Positions 32,324-40,279 of a DNA stretch of 64,000 bases are shown here, one piece after another. How positions within the stretch are numbered: position 1 is the first letter of the stretch; each line of letters begins with the position of its first letter. Origin of the DNA: Bryobacteraceae bacterium (GTDB taxonomy: Bacteria > Acidobacteriota > Terriglobia > Bryobacterales > Bryobacteraceae). The position numbers and the translations under genes are program-made. The notes below the pieces were generated by a model that saw only the letters and a program-made list of their open reading frames with translations, was not told where the DNA came from and made no database searches. The DNA is taken from assembly GCA_041394945.1 (NCBI GenBank), contig JAWKHH010000001.1, positions 310,001 through 374,000 of the forward strand, given 5' to 3'.

Positions 32324-33411
32324 GCTGGTTCTTCGACGGTGGTGGGAGCGAGGAACGCGGCGGGTTCTTCCGTGTGCAGCTCTTCCTCGTACCGGGCGAC
32401 GATTTCGTCGAGGATGCGCGGCAGCGAGTAGCTGAGGGTCCAATCCGGGAAGTGGGACTTGATCTTGGTCAGGTCCGAGATGTAGCAGATGTGGTCGCCG
32501 GTGCGGTTCTTATCCTCGTAGCCATACTTGAGCTTATGGCCGCGATCTGCAAGAGCGGCAATGGTTTCGAGGACCGAAAGCGCGTTGGAACGGCCGCCGC
32601 CCATGTTGTAGACTTCGCCGCAGCGGGGGTTGCGGTAGAACTCGAGGAACAAGGCGTTCACGTCGTGTGTGTGGATCTGGTCGCGGACCTGTTTGCCCTT
32701 GTAGCCGAAGATCGTGTAGGGCTTGCCGAGGACCGCGCAGCGCACGATGTAGTTCAGGTAGCCATGGAGTTCGACGCCGGCATGGTGTGGCCCGGTGAGG
32801 CACCCGCCGCGGAACACGCCGACCGGCATCTGGAAGTACCGGCCGAACTCCTGACACATGACGTCGGCCGCGACCTTCGAGGCGCCGAAAATCGAGTGCA
32901 GGCACTGGTCGATGGACATCTGCTCGTCGATGCCGTCGAGGCCGTTGGCGTAGTCGTAGCGGGTTTCGCGCTCCTCGAGGGGGAGGTAGTTGGGACGGTC
33001 GCCGTAAACCTTGTTGGTCGAGGTGAAGCAGAAGGGCGAGTCACGCACGAAGTCGCGGGCGGCGACGAGGAGATTCATGGTGCCGACGGCGTTCACGTCG
33101 AAGTCCTCGTAGGGAATGGAAGCAGCCTTGTCGTGCGAAGGCTGGGCGGCGGTATGGATGAGGAAGTCCGGCCGCTCGGACTCTATCAGGTCGCGAACGC
33201 GGCGGCGGTCACGGATGTCGAGGGTGCGATGGCTGTAGCTGGCGTAAGACTCGGCGAGCCGGTCGACCACCGGAGTGGTTGCGCCGTCCGGCCCGAAGAA
33301 CCAGGAGCGCATGTCGTTGTCGACACCGACAACCTCCCACCCCTGTTCGCAAAGAGTGCGGGCGCACTCAGACCCGATCAAGCCGCCGGACCCCGTGACA
33401 AGAGCCTTCAT
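32320..33411 (-). CDS. NAD-dependent epimerase/dehydratase, CDP-tyvelose/paratose epimerase-like
   Basis: Short-chain NAD-dependent sugar-nucleotide enzyme of 363 residues. The Rossmann motif is ALVTGSGGLIGSECARTL, then DIRDRRRV, HTAAQPSHD and CFTSTNKVYGDRP. The usual catalytic Tyr of YxxxK is Phe here (IFGASKVAADV); the Lys is kept. The C-terminal part has FRGGCLTGPHHAGVELHGYL, GKQVRDQIHTHDV and MGGGRSNALSVLE. Related proteins in other bacteria seem to share the Phe, so it may be a family trait. It is followed by the GT2 (ATGA overlap) and preceded by a second epimerase at 39 bases. Confidence 0.85.
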   Translation of the reverse strand: MKALVTGSGGLIGSECARTLCEQGWEVVGVDNDMRSWFFGPDGATTPVVDRLAESYASYSHRTLDIRDRRRVRDLIESERPDFLIHTAAQPSHDKAASIPYEDFDVNAVGTMNLLVAARDFVRDSPFCFTSTNKVYGDRPNYLPLEERETRYDYANGLDGIDEQMSIDQCLHSIFGASKVAADVMCQEFGRYFQMPVGVFRGGCLTGPHHAGVELHGYLNYIVRCAVLGKPYTIFGYKGKQVRDQIHTHDVNALFLEFYRNPRCGEVYNMGGGRSNALSVLETIAALADRGHKLKYGYEDKNRTGDHICYISDLTKIKSHFPDWTLSYSLPRILDEIVARYEEELHTEEPAAFLAPTTVEEPA

Positions 33412-33450
33412 TGGGTAGACACCTCGTGTTGTGAAAGATCGCCGCGCACC

Positions 33451-34539
33451 CTAGGAGGCCGCCGCGGCGGGATAGAACAGCGGCCGCAGGCGGGACTCCT
33501 CGGCCCGCAGCCAGGAACAGATGTCGGCGACGATGGCGCGAGTGTCGCGCCGGGGAGCCCAGCCGGAAACGGCGCTGACTGCGCGATGGTCCGTCACGTA
33601 GGACCGGACATCGGCCGGCCGATTCTCCGTCACGGCGTCGATATCGATGCGATTACCGGTGATCTCCTCGCACAGGCGCGTGGTCTCGAGGAGAGAAAGG
33701 CTGTTGGCGAGTCCGCCGCCGGCGTTGAATCGCTGGCCCCGGTAGTTCTCGAAGTGGGTGACTTGGTGGACGACGAGGTCGCAGAAATCGTCGACGTGCA
33801 GCGCGTCACGCACCTGCTTGCCCGATCCACCGAAGCCGATATAGGCAAGAGATTGCTTGAAGTAATGCGCGGCAACCCACAGAGCAATAACGCCTTGATC
33901 AGACTTGGCCATCTGCCAGGGGCCGCTCAGCAAGCCGAAGCGGTTGATGATGACGGGGAGATCGTAGGCGTCGGCGTACTCATCGACCATCAGCTCGCTG
34001 GCGAGCTTCGTCATTCCGTAGAGGGATCGGGGACCCTCCAGTGGAAACCCCTCCGCAATACCTTGTGACGATGCGCCGGGGAGGCTTTGCTCTTCGAGCA
34101 GGGTGAATCGGGTGCTGTCTTCGCGAGCGAACAGCCGGTTGAGGGATGGAAACGGATAAACCCTGCTGGTTGAAAGAAATATAAAGCGAGACTTCGCCTT
34201 TCGCGCGAGCTCCAGCAAGTGAACGCAGCCGGTGAGATTGGTGTGAATCAGGTAGCCCGGAGAGCCACCGCCGTAGCCGGCCTGGGCCGAGGGCTCGGCC
34301 GAACAGTCGATCATCAAATCCGGCTGGGGCACGGCAGCGAGGTCATCCGGCGAGCGGACATCACCATGGACGAATTGCACTCCGGCTTCGGCGAGGCGGG
34401 GAAGGTTCAGCTCCGAGCCGCGGCGGTGAAGGTTATCGAGCGCGGTGACTCGGGCGGATGGAAACTCCGATTTCAGACGGATCGAGAGAGTGGATCCGAC
34501 AAAGCCCGCGCCGCCGGTGATGAGGATGTCTCCGTACAT
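33451..34539 (-). CDS. NAD-dependent epimerase/dehydratase, extended SDR
   Basis: 362 residues starting MYGDILITGGAGFVGSTL, a glycine-rich Rossmann loop. The start is preceded by GTGCGCA-rich DNA, but downstream ATGs would lose the loop. Seen: TALDNLHRRGSEL, the active-site YGMTKLASELMVDEYA (Tyr-x3-Lys intact, unlike the neighbour), RFGLLSGPWQ, GKQVRDALHVDDFCDLVV and FNAGGGLANSLSLLE. Its pattern is that of CDP-tyvelose/paratose or related 2-epimerases. It is the first gene of the three-gene module with the next epimerase and the GT2, so a modified deoxyhexose or similar sugar is expected for surface glycan. Substrate unknown. Confidence 0.83.
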   Translation of the reverse strand: MYGDILITGGAGFVGSTLSIRLKSEFPSARVTALDNLHRRGSELNLPRLAEAGVQFVHGDVRSPDDLAAVPQPDLMIDCSAEPSAQAGYGGGSPGYLIHTNLTGCVHLLELARKAKSRFIFLSTSRVYPFPSLNRLFAREDSTRFTLLEEQSLPGASSQGIAEGFPLEGPRSLYGMTKLASELMVDEYADAYDLPVIINRFGLLSGPWQMAKSDQGVIALWVAAHYFKQSLAYIGFGGSGKQVRDALHVDDFCDLVVHQVTHFENYRGQRFNAGGGLANSLSLLETTRLCEEITGNRIDIDAVTENRPADVRSYVTDHRAVSAVSGWAPRRDTRAIVADICSWLRAEESRLRPLFYPAAAAS

Positions 34540-34629
34540 GCCTGTGCGCACCCATGGGGATGATCGGCAGCGGATGGGGGGCGCTGTAGGGTGGGCACGG
34601 AAGGCCCCAAGCGGTAAGGTAAAGGTAGG

Positions 34630-35313
34630 ATGCGGTTGTTGGGCGCATTGGCGCTGACTGGAATCGCGTGCGGACAGCCGCATCCGGTGGATCGGAAAGC
34701 CATGGTACGCGAGCAGATCGAGAAACGGGGCGTGCGGGACGTCGAAGTCCTGCGTGCAATGCGGGATGTTCCGCGAGAGGACTTCGTGCCGGAGGCAGTG
34801 CGCGAGCACGCCTTCAAGGACCATCCGCTGCCGATCGGGCGCGGGCAGACAATCTCGCAGCCGTATATCGTCGCCCACATGACCGAATTGCTCGGGCCGT
34901 CGAAGGATGTCGATGTGCTCGAAATCGGGACGGGCTCCGGGTACCAGGCGGCGGTGCTGGCGGAAGTATTCCGCGACGTGTATACGATCGAGGTGATTCC
35001 GGACCTGGCGGCGTCGGCGAAGTCGCGACTGGCGCGGCTGGGATATGCCAAAGTACACGTACGCACGGGGGATGGCTACTCCGGCTGGCCCGAGAAGGCG
35101 CCCTTCGCGCGAATTATCCTGACAGCGGCGCCACCGAGCATTCCCGACGCGCTGGTGGCGCAACTGGCGAGAGGGGGGCGGATGGTGGCGCCGGTGGGAG
35201 AGTCGCCGGAGGATCAGTACCTGCTGGTGATCGAGAAAGACGCAGCGGGGAAAGTGGCGCGGCGGCGGGTGGGGGCGGTACGTTTCGTGCCGATGGTGCC
35301 GGGTCCGCATTAA
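34630..35313 (+). CDS. pcm: Protein-L-isoaspartate O-methyltransferase, possibly exported
   Basis: Methylates isoaspartyl residues so that damaged proteins are repaired. 227 residues. SAM motif I LEIGTGSGYQAAVLAEVF, TIEVIPDLAASAKSRLA, and IILTAAPPSIPDALVAQL, GGRMVAPVGE are intact. The usual Pcm N-terminus (MVREQIEKRGVRDVEVLRAM) begins only at residue 25; the 24 residues before it (MRLLGALALTGIACGQ) look like a signal peptide, and AAGG precedes that first ATG at a good distance. A start at 34702 would give the normal cytosolic form. The lipobox is poor, so a lipoprotein is not supported. Whether it is exported is open. Confidence 0.88.
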   Translation: MRLLGALALTGIACGQPHPVDRKAMVREQIEKRGVRDVEVLRAMRDVPREDFVPEAVREHAFKDHPLPIGRGQTISQPYIVAHMTELLGPSKDVDVLEIGTGSGYQAAVLAEVFRDVYTIEVIPDLAASAKSRLARLGYAKVHVRTGDGYSGWPEKAPFARIILTAAPPSIPDALVAQLARGGRMVAPVGESPEDQYLLVIEKDAAGKVARRRVGAVRFVPMVPGPH

Positions 35314-35403
35314 GGGCCTACCGATGCTTGGCCCGCGGCTCCAGACCTCGGATGAGGGGTTTACCGGAGAGACTTGGCGGGCTTTGGCCGGTAGAGTTGG
35401 GCT

Positions 35404-36618
35404 ATGGGCGTCCCGGTCGTAGTGTTGTTGGCGACAAGCGTAGTCAGCGCGGATCACACCGTGCTCGACGGTTGCGAGAACCGAGCGAAGGTGGTGGGCA
35501 ACGTCGCGGCGGGGCAACAAGTGGAAATCCGGTTCGCGATCCAGGGGGAGCTGGGCGCGTGCTACAAGATCGCCTCACAGGACGGGAAGGTGAAAGGCTA
35601 CGTGCCGGCCACGGCGGTGGCGAGCGGAGAGTTCGAGGCCGGACGCCGCGCGGCGGGGACCATCGATAGCGCATCGCAGCCTGCGCCCCGCCCTTTGCCG
35701 AAGGCGGTCCCGGCTTCACGGGGCATCCCACTGGCGGACGCGGTGGAGGCCAAGCGGGCACAGGACCTGATCGCGTCGGGCCAGCCCGCGCAAGCGCTGG
35801 CGATTCTCGATCGGCTGGTGGCGGCAAATGGCGGCAATCCGGACTTGCTCGCGCTGGCGGGGCTCGCGGCGTACAAGGCGGATCGAGTGAAGGAGGCCGC
35901 GCAGTACCTGGCCGCGTCGCTGGCCGCGCACGACGATCCGCGCGTACGCGCCCTGCTCGACCAGGTTCGACAGGAGTCGGCCGGGGACCGGAGCACGGAA
36001 CAGTTGACGGGGATCCGCTTTCAATTCCGGTACGACACGAAAGAGGTGACGCCGGCCAACGCGCGAGCGCTGGTGCAGGTGCTCGACAGCGAGTTCACGC
36101 GCGTGGCGGAACAGTTGGGCTGCCGGGCCGAGGAGCGGATCACGGCGGTAATCCAAAGCCGCGAGGCGTACCTGCGCACCACGGGCGCGGCCGAGTGGAG
36201 CGCCGGGCTCTACGACGGACGGATTCGCGTGGCGATGCTCGAACCGACTCCCGGAACGGAAACACGACGGGCGTTTTCCCACGAGATCGTCCATGCGTGT
36301 CTGGCTCGGACAGGGCAATGGCCGGCGTGGCTCCACGAGGGGCTGGCGCAGTATCTGAGTGGGGACCGTCCTGGGGCGGCCGAGCGCGGTATCGTGCGGG
36401 AGATGGCGAGGGCGAGGGCTCTGCCCGCGCTCGAACAGATGAGCGGCGGGTGGAGCCGGCTCAGCGCTCAGCATGCGCAAGCTGCATACGCGGCGGCGTT
36501 GGTGGCGGCGGACCAGATGTACGCGCGGCTGGGCGTGGCCGGGGTCAGGAGTTTGTTGCAGAGTCCGGAGCGGTTGGGGCAAGTGAGCCGGCAGGTGGAT
36601 GGGTGGATGCAGGAGTAG
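35404..36618 (+). CDS. Peptidase-MA-like (HExxH) protein with SH3-like and TPR regions
   Basis: 404 residues. A short N-terminal signal sequence (MGVPVVVLLATSVVSAD), an SH3-like region (about 20-75) with GCENRAKVVGNVAAG, TPR-like helices (about 115-190, QAPAQALAILDRLVAANGG-type), and a C-terminal gluzincin-like domain. There FSHEIVHACLARTG holds HEIVH at about 293-297, followed by WLHEGLAQYLSG with the third metal ligand. This pattern is the peptidase MA family. The protein is probably periplasmic. Its end is six bases from the convergent DUF155 gene. Proteolytic activity is inferred; no substrate is known. Confidence 0.75.
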   Translation: MGVPVVVLLATSVVSADHTVLDGCENRAKVVGNVAAGQQVEIRFAIQGELGACYKIASQDGKVKGYVPATAVASGEFEAGRRAAGTIDSASQPAPRPLPKAVPASRGIPLADAVEAKRAQDLIASGQPAQALAILDRLVAANGGNPDLLALAGLAAYKADRVKEAAQYLAASLAAHDDPRVRALLDQVRQESAGDRSTEQLTGIRFQFRYDTKEVTPANARALVQVLDSEFTRVAEQLGCRAEERITAVIQSREAYLRTTGAAEWSAGLYDGRIRVAMLEPTPGTETRRAFSHEIVHACLARTGQWPAWLHEGLAQYLSGDRPGAAERGIVREMARARALPALEQMSGGWSRLSAQHAQAAYAAALVAADQMYARLGVAGVRSLLQSPERLGQVSRQVDGWMQE

Positions 36619-36624
36619 CGCGCT

Positions 36625-37707
36625 TCAGTGGTTGCCGGCAAGCAGCAGGTAGAGGTCGATGATCAGGATGATCACGACCATGAGTTCGAGTACGAAGGCG
36701 CGGCCATGGTGAAACTGGTCGACCATGAAGTGGTAGAGCTCGCCGGCGGTCCTGAGTTTGTCTTCGACGAGGCGGCGGTAGTCGGCGACGCCTACACGCG
36801 CCGCAACGAGACGGTAGACGCGGGCGGCGAACATGTCGCTCAGGAACTTAACGGCGTTGTCCATGCGCTCGTTCAGCTCGCGCACCTCGAGCAGCGTGCG
36901 GTTGAGGCGCTCGGCCTCGCGGACGAGCCGCCATCGGGCGAGGAGGTCCCGGCGCTTGCCGAGTCCATCGTAGACGCGGGCGAGCTCGGCGGTGAGGCGC
37001 TCGTCGTAGTGGCGGAGATTGAGGAGCTGTGTGTTGGCGTACTCGATCAGTTCGAGGGTGGACGCGGCGCCGGCCGGTGTGTCGTAGAGGAAGGTGGCTG
37101 TCCAGGCGGCCACCAGGAGGTCCGTGGGGGAGTAGGAGAGGCGCGACTGGAGCACCTCGGATTGTTCTTCGATCGAGAGATCACCTGGCTCGACGCGGAC
37201 CATGCGGGCAATCGCGGGCCCGCGCTGGGACAGCAGTTCGGCTGCCGAAAGCGAGACGACGCTGTCGATCTGGACGACGGCGTAGTCTTCGGAGAGCCAG
37301 TTCGAGTATGGTCGATCGAAGGCGGCGCGGCGCTGTTCGAGGTGGCCCTTGAGGAACTGTTCGGCGCGACCTTCGATGTCGGCGTTCGAGATGCTTCGGA
37401 GGGCGGTGGATTCGAGATCGCGCCAGAACCCTGACCAGGGGAGGATTAGTTCCAGACTGACGACGCCCCACTCGAAATAGCTGAGCCTTGCCTGGAATTC
37501 CTCGCCCGTATCGGTGCGGATCGAGGGGACTGGTTCTTCGACCGGCGGACGGGCAATGGCGGCGAACTCGCGGCGGGAGGATCGGAACGGCGGCCCCTGC
37601 GCGCCGGACTCGTCCATTCGCGGGCGCACATCGGCGAGCCGGATCGCTTCGGCGACATCGTAAAGGAAGAACAGGCGGATGGAGCCGGTGAGCATGAGCT
37701 CAGGCAT
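36625..37707 (-). CDS. RMD1/DUF155 family membrane-anchored protein
   Basis: 360 residues from MPELMLTGSIRLFFLYDVAE. The C-terminal half has the DUF155 pattern: YSPTDLLVAAWTATFLYDTP, ELIEYANTQLLNLRHYDERL, a long coiled helix (LLARWRLVREAERLNRTLLE; ERMDNAVKFLSDMFAARVYR) and a hydrophobic C-terminal anchor AFVLELMVVIILIIDLYLLL. Proteins of this type in eukaryotes (Rmd1, Sif2, RMND1) are mitochondrial or membrane anchored; bacterial function is unknown. The start codon lies 37 bases from the divergent gpm-like start. Confidence 0.75.
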   Translation of the reverse strand: MPELMLTGSIRLFFLYDVAEAIRLADVRPRMDESGAQGPPFRSSRREFAAIARPPVEEPVPSIRTDTGEEFQARLSYFEWGVVSLELILPWSGFWRDLESTALRSISNADIEGRAEQFLKGHLEQRRAAFDRPYSNWLSEDYAVVQIDSVVSLSAAELLSQRGPAIARMVRVEPGDLSIEEQSEVLQSRLSYSPTDLLVAAWTATFLYDTPAGAASTLELIEYANTQLLNLRHYDERLTAELARVYDGLGKRRDLLARWRLVREAERLNRTLLEVRELNERMDNAVKFLSDMFAARVYRLVAARVGVADYRRLVEDKLRTAGELYHFMVDQFHHGRAFVLELMVVIILIIDLYLLLAGNH

Positions 37708-37744
37708 CAACGGCAAGTATAGCGGGCGGGCGAGAATAGAATCT

Positions 37745-38314
37745 GTGCGATTGGTGCTGATGCGGCATGGGGAGAGTGTGTGGAACGCGGAGAACCGCTT
37801 CACAGGGCACACCGACATCGACCTTTCGGCGGTGGGCGTGGAGCAGGCGCGGGCGGCGGCGCGGGAGTTGCGTCGCCGCGGGTTCGCGCCGGATCGCGTG
37901 TTCACCTCGCACCTGCGGCGGGCGATCCGCACGGCCTGGATCGTGCTCGAGGAATTGGACCGGATGTGGGTTCCGCTGGAGAGCCACGCCGGGCTGAACG
38001 AACGGTGCTTCGGAGAGTTCGAGGGTAAGACAAAGGCCGAAGTCACCGAACGGTGGGGCGCGGAGTCGCTACGGTCGTTCAAGAACGACTGGGCATGGCG
38101 CCCGCCGGGCGAGCGCGGAGAGAGTCTGCAGGACCTGAGGGCGCGCGTGCGGCCGATATGGGCGGAGCGGATCGAGCCTGCAGTGCTGCGCGGTGAGCGG
38201 GTGCTAGTGGCGATCCACGGGAACACTCTCCGGGCGATGGATGACGTTGTGCGGCCCTGCGGACGAGATCCGGTTGAAGCGGAGATCCCGCCCGCGCGGC
38301 CGTATTTCTATTGA
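37745..38314 (+). CDS. Histidine phosphatase superfamily, phosphoglycerate mutase-like
   Basis: 189 residues from a GTG at 37745 (reads MRLVLMRHGESVWN); the frame is open upstream to 37679 but would overlap the divergent DUF155 start. The phosphohistidine motif RHGESVWNAENRFTGHTDID, the FTSHLRRAIRTAWI box, LNERCFGEFEG and the second catalytic His in AIHGNTLRAMD are present. It resembles cofactor-dependent PGM but lacks roughly 25-40 residues and has Cys where PGM has His in NERHYG, so a broader phosphatase role is equally likely. The stop is six bases from the convergent cytochrome pseudogene. Confidence 0.8.
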   Translation: MRLVLMRHGESVWNAENRFTGHTDIDLSAVGVEQARAAARELRRRGFAPDRVFTSHLRRAIRTAWIVLEELDRMWVPLESHAGLNERCFGEFEGKTKAEVTERWGAESLRSFKNDWAWRPPGERGESLQDLRARVRPIWAERIEPAVLRGERVLVAIHGNTLRAMDDVVRPCGRDPVEAEIPPARPYFY

Positions 38315-38320
38315 GCCCGG

Positions 38321-39755
38321 CTACTCGCCACACGGACCGCTGTGGCAGTCGTAGCAGCCGATCTGGCGCCCGCGTGCAAACGTCTCGTTGCGGCGGCGGC
38401 CTCTCATGGTGCGGTGCCTGCATGGCCGAAAGCGCCGTGCCGCGATAGTCCGGCCCGTGGCAGGCACGGCACTGCGAAGCGTTCTTTTCAGCGTTGTTCT
38501 TGTGCCGATCGATCCAGGCGGGCCCGATGGGATGGAGCCCGTGAGGTCCGCCATTGAGCGTCTTGAGTTCGCCGCTGTGGCAGGCGCCGCATTCGGCGAA
38601 GACTCCCGTGTGGCCCTGAAGCGTGATGTTCTGCAGGTTGTCGTTGGTGTGCGAACTGGGTATTCGGCATGGGTGGACCCGTGGCAGGCTTCGCACTGCA
38701 AGCCACCGTGTCCCGCCGAGAATCGGTAGAGGGAGATGCCGGCGGCGGACGTGTTCGGAGTGCTGGCGAAGGTCTGGTCCGTGGCCACACGCATGAGGCC
38801 CGAGTTCTCGAACACCGAAGCGTAGCGGATCTGCCCGTTGTTCGAGACGGCCGTCCCGGTGTGGCAGGCCGGACAGTTGGGCTGATCGAGCCAGCCCTTG
38901 CGGGCGGCGGCGCCGACTTTCGTCATGTTGCCGTGGCAGCTTTGGCGCGGCATCTGCATCGTGCCGTCAGGCAGGAGCGCATTGCCCATGGCGCCACGGA
39001 GACAGCGCGTTTCCGAACCGGGATGGCAGCGGTAGCAAGCCGAGCGGTTGTCCACGAGTCGAGCGGCATTCCGTTGGTTGGGTCGATCACATGGCCGTGA
39101 AACTTGTGAATCGCAGCGGTTAGCGCGCTGACTCCGGCGACTCCGGTCCCGGCGAGCGCGTTCGAGAGGTGGCACTTGGCACAGAGGATCGGCTTGCCGC
39201 CATTCACGGTGGCGACGAGCCCGGCGGCATTGTAGCCGTCGGCGGCGAGCGCGTTCTGGAAGAGTTCTTGCTGCCTGCGTCATCGTACGGACTGATGGGC
39301 ACGCCTTCGCGGGTCCACTGGGAAAGCTGCGAGTCGAAGATCATCGGCTGAGGCGTATTGGACGCGCCGGGCATACGAAACGCGGTGAGACCGAGCGGCT
39401 GCGCCACACAGAGGTAGGACAAAATTCCAGAAATTTGTCTTACCAATCGTAGAGCGATTGATCGAGCCATCCGGATCGGCAACAGCCTCGTAGGTCATCC
39501 GGATGGAGGAACCGCTATTGACGAGCCGGCCGGAGGACTCGACGATCTGGCAGTGGAAAGGCTAAACGGTGGAAGAATCGAATAGATGGAATAGTCTTTC
39601 CCATCCATGCAGTGCATGCCAGGATCATTCCAGCCGATGACACGAACCGCGCCGCCGAGGCGATCATCATCGTCGTGGCCGTTGCTATTCGATTTCTCGT
39701 CCGCGAACAAGACAGCGGCGAGCAGTAAGCAAAGAAACAGGCTTCGGTGGCGCAT
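38321..39755 (-). pseudogene. Multiheme c-type cytochrome gene broken by about six frameshifts
   Basis: Read from 39755, the frame gives a signal peptide (SLFLCLLLAAVLFADEK) and NDPGMHCMDGKDYSIYSILP, then the coding sense jumps frame six times near 39565, 39410, 39255, 39055, 38660 and 38420. Joined pieces rebuild a single protein, e.g. MTYEAVADPDGSINRSTIGK, PGASNTPQPM, NGGKPILCAKCHLSN. Seven CxxCH sites remain (CAKCH, CYRCH, CPACH, CEACH, CGACH, CRACH, CYDCH), while one is RQSCH, where the first Cys codon TGC appears as CGC. The intact form would be a periplasmic electron carrier. Sequencing error is an alternative, but no other gene in the window shows frameshifts. Confidence 0.8.
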
Positions 39756-39942
39756 CGTGGCTACCTCCGTGAGATGAAGCTGTTGGGAACGCGATCGTCA
39801 CGGCGGAATACCGTGACCCAGTAGAACGAGCCGCGCCTCTCCGGTGCGCTGATGCTCAGTCAGGATATTCCTGCATGCTCATATAGTCAAGCGAACGATG
39901 CCGTATAGAATGAACTCATCCCGTACTCTGGGGTTCAGTTTC

Positions 39943-40275
39943 ATGGCTATCCCAGCACTGTCCGATGAGAAGTTGATCGCATTCGCGGCTGACCGCTTCC
40001 GGCTGCTCGCCGAGCCGATGCGGCTACGGATCCTGCTCCATTTGGAAAACGGCGAGTGCGCGGCTGGTGAGGTGGCGCGGGCGGTGGGCGGGAATCAGCC
40101 TAATATTTCACGCCACTTGCAGGCGCTGCATCGAGGCGGAGTGGTGGCGCGGCGGCGCGACGGCAACACAATCTACTATTCGATCGCCGATCCCGCAATT
40201 GTGGGTGTTTGCGAACTGATGTGCAAGACCCACGAAACCCTGCAAGGCAGCCGCAGACGAGGGGATCGCAAATAA
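39943..40275 (+). CDS. ArsR-family winged-helix transcription regulator
   Basis: 110 residues from the ATG at 39943 (an earlier ATG at 39898 is possible). The HTH region reads RFRLLAEPMRLRILLHLENG, ECAAGEVARAVGGNQPNISR, HLQALHRGGVVARRRDGNTI and YYSIADP, typical for ArsR/SmtB repressors. Cys residues lie in the GEC turn and in the last helix (VCELMC), positions like those used by persulfide- or metal-sensing members; this is only suggestive. It is divergent from the broken multiheme cytochrome, with 187 bases between the starts, so it may have regulated it. It ends four bases from the convergent propeller gene. Confidence 0.85.
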   Translation: MAIPALSDEKLIAFAADRFRLLAEPMRLRILLHLENGECAAGEVARAVGGNQPNISRHLQALHRGGVVARRRDGNTIYYSIADPAIVGVCELMCKTHETLQGSRRRGDRK

Positions 40276-40279
40276 CCGG

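Noticed and set aside
32374..34068. 564-residue frame antisense to the two epimerases
   Set aside because: It runs against two clear NAD-dependent epimerase genes with intact motifs; a high-GC shadow.
34630..34680. Lipobox in the Pcm leader
   Set aside because: The residues before Cys (GIAC) do not have the usual Leu at -3; only a generic signal-like segment is supported.
34540..35520. Long upstream extension of the second epimerase
   Set aside because: It runs antisense through pcm and is Arg/Pro/His-rich; the Rossmann start at 34539 is the family N-terminus.
38321..39755. Programmed frameshifting in the cytochrome gene
   Set aside because: Six shifts in both directions without slippery sites cannot be programmed; decay or sequencing error fits better.
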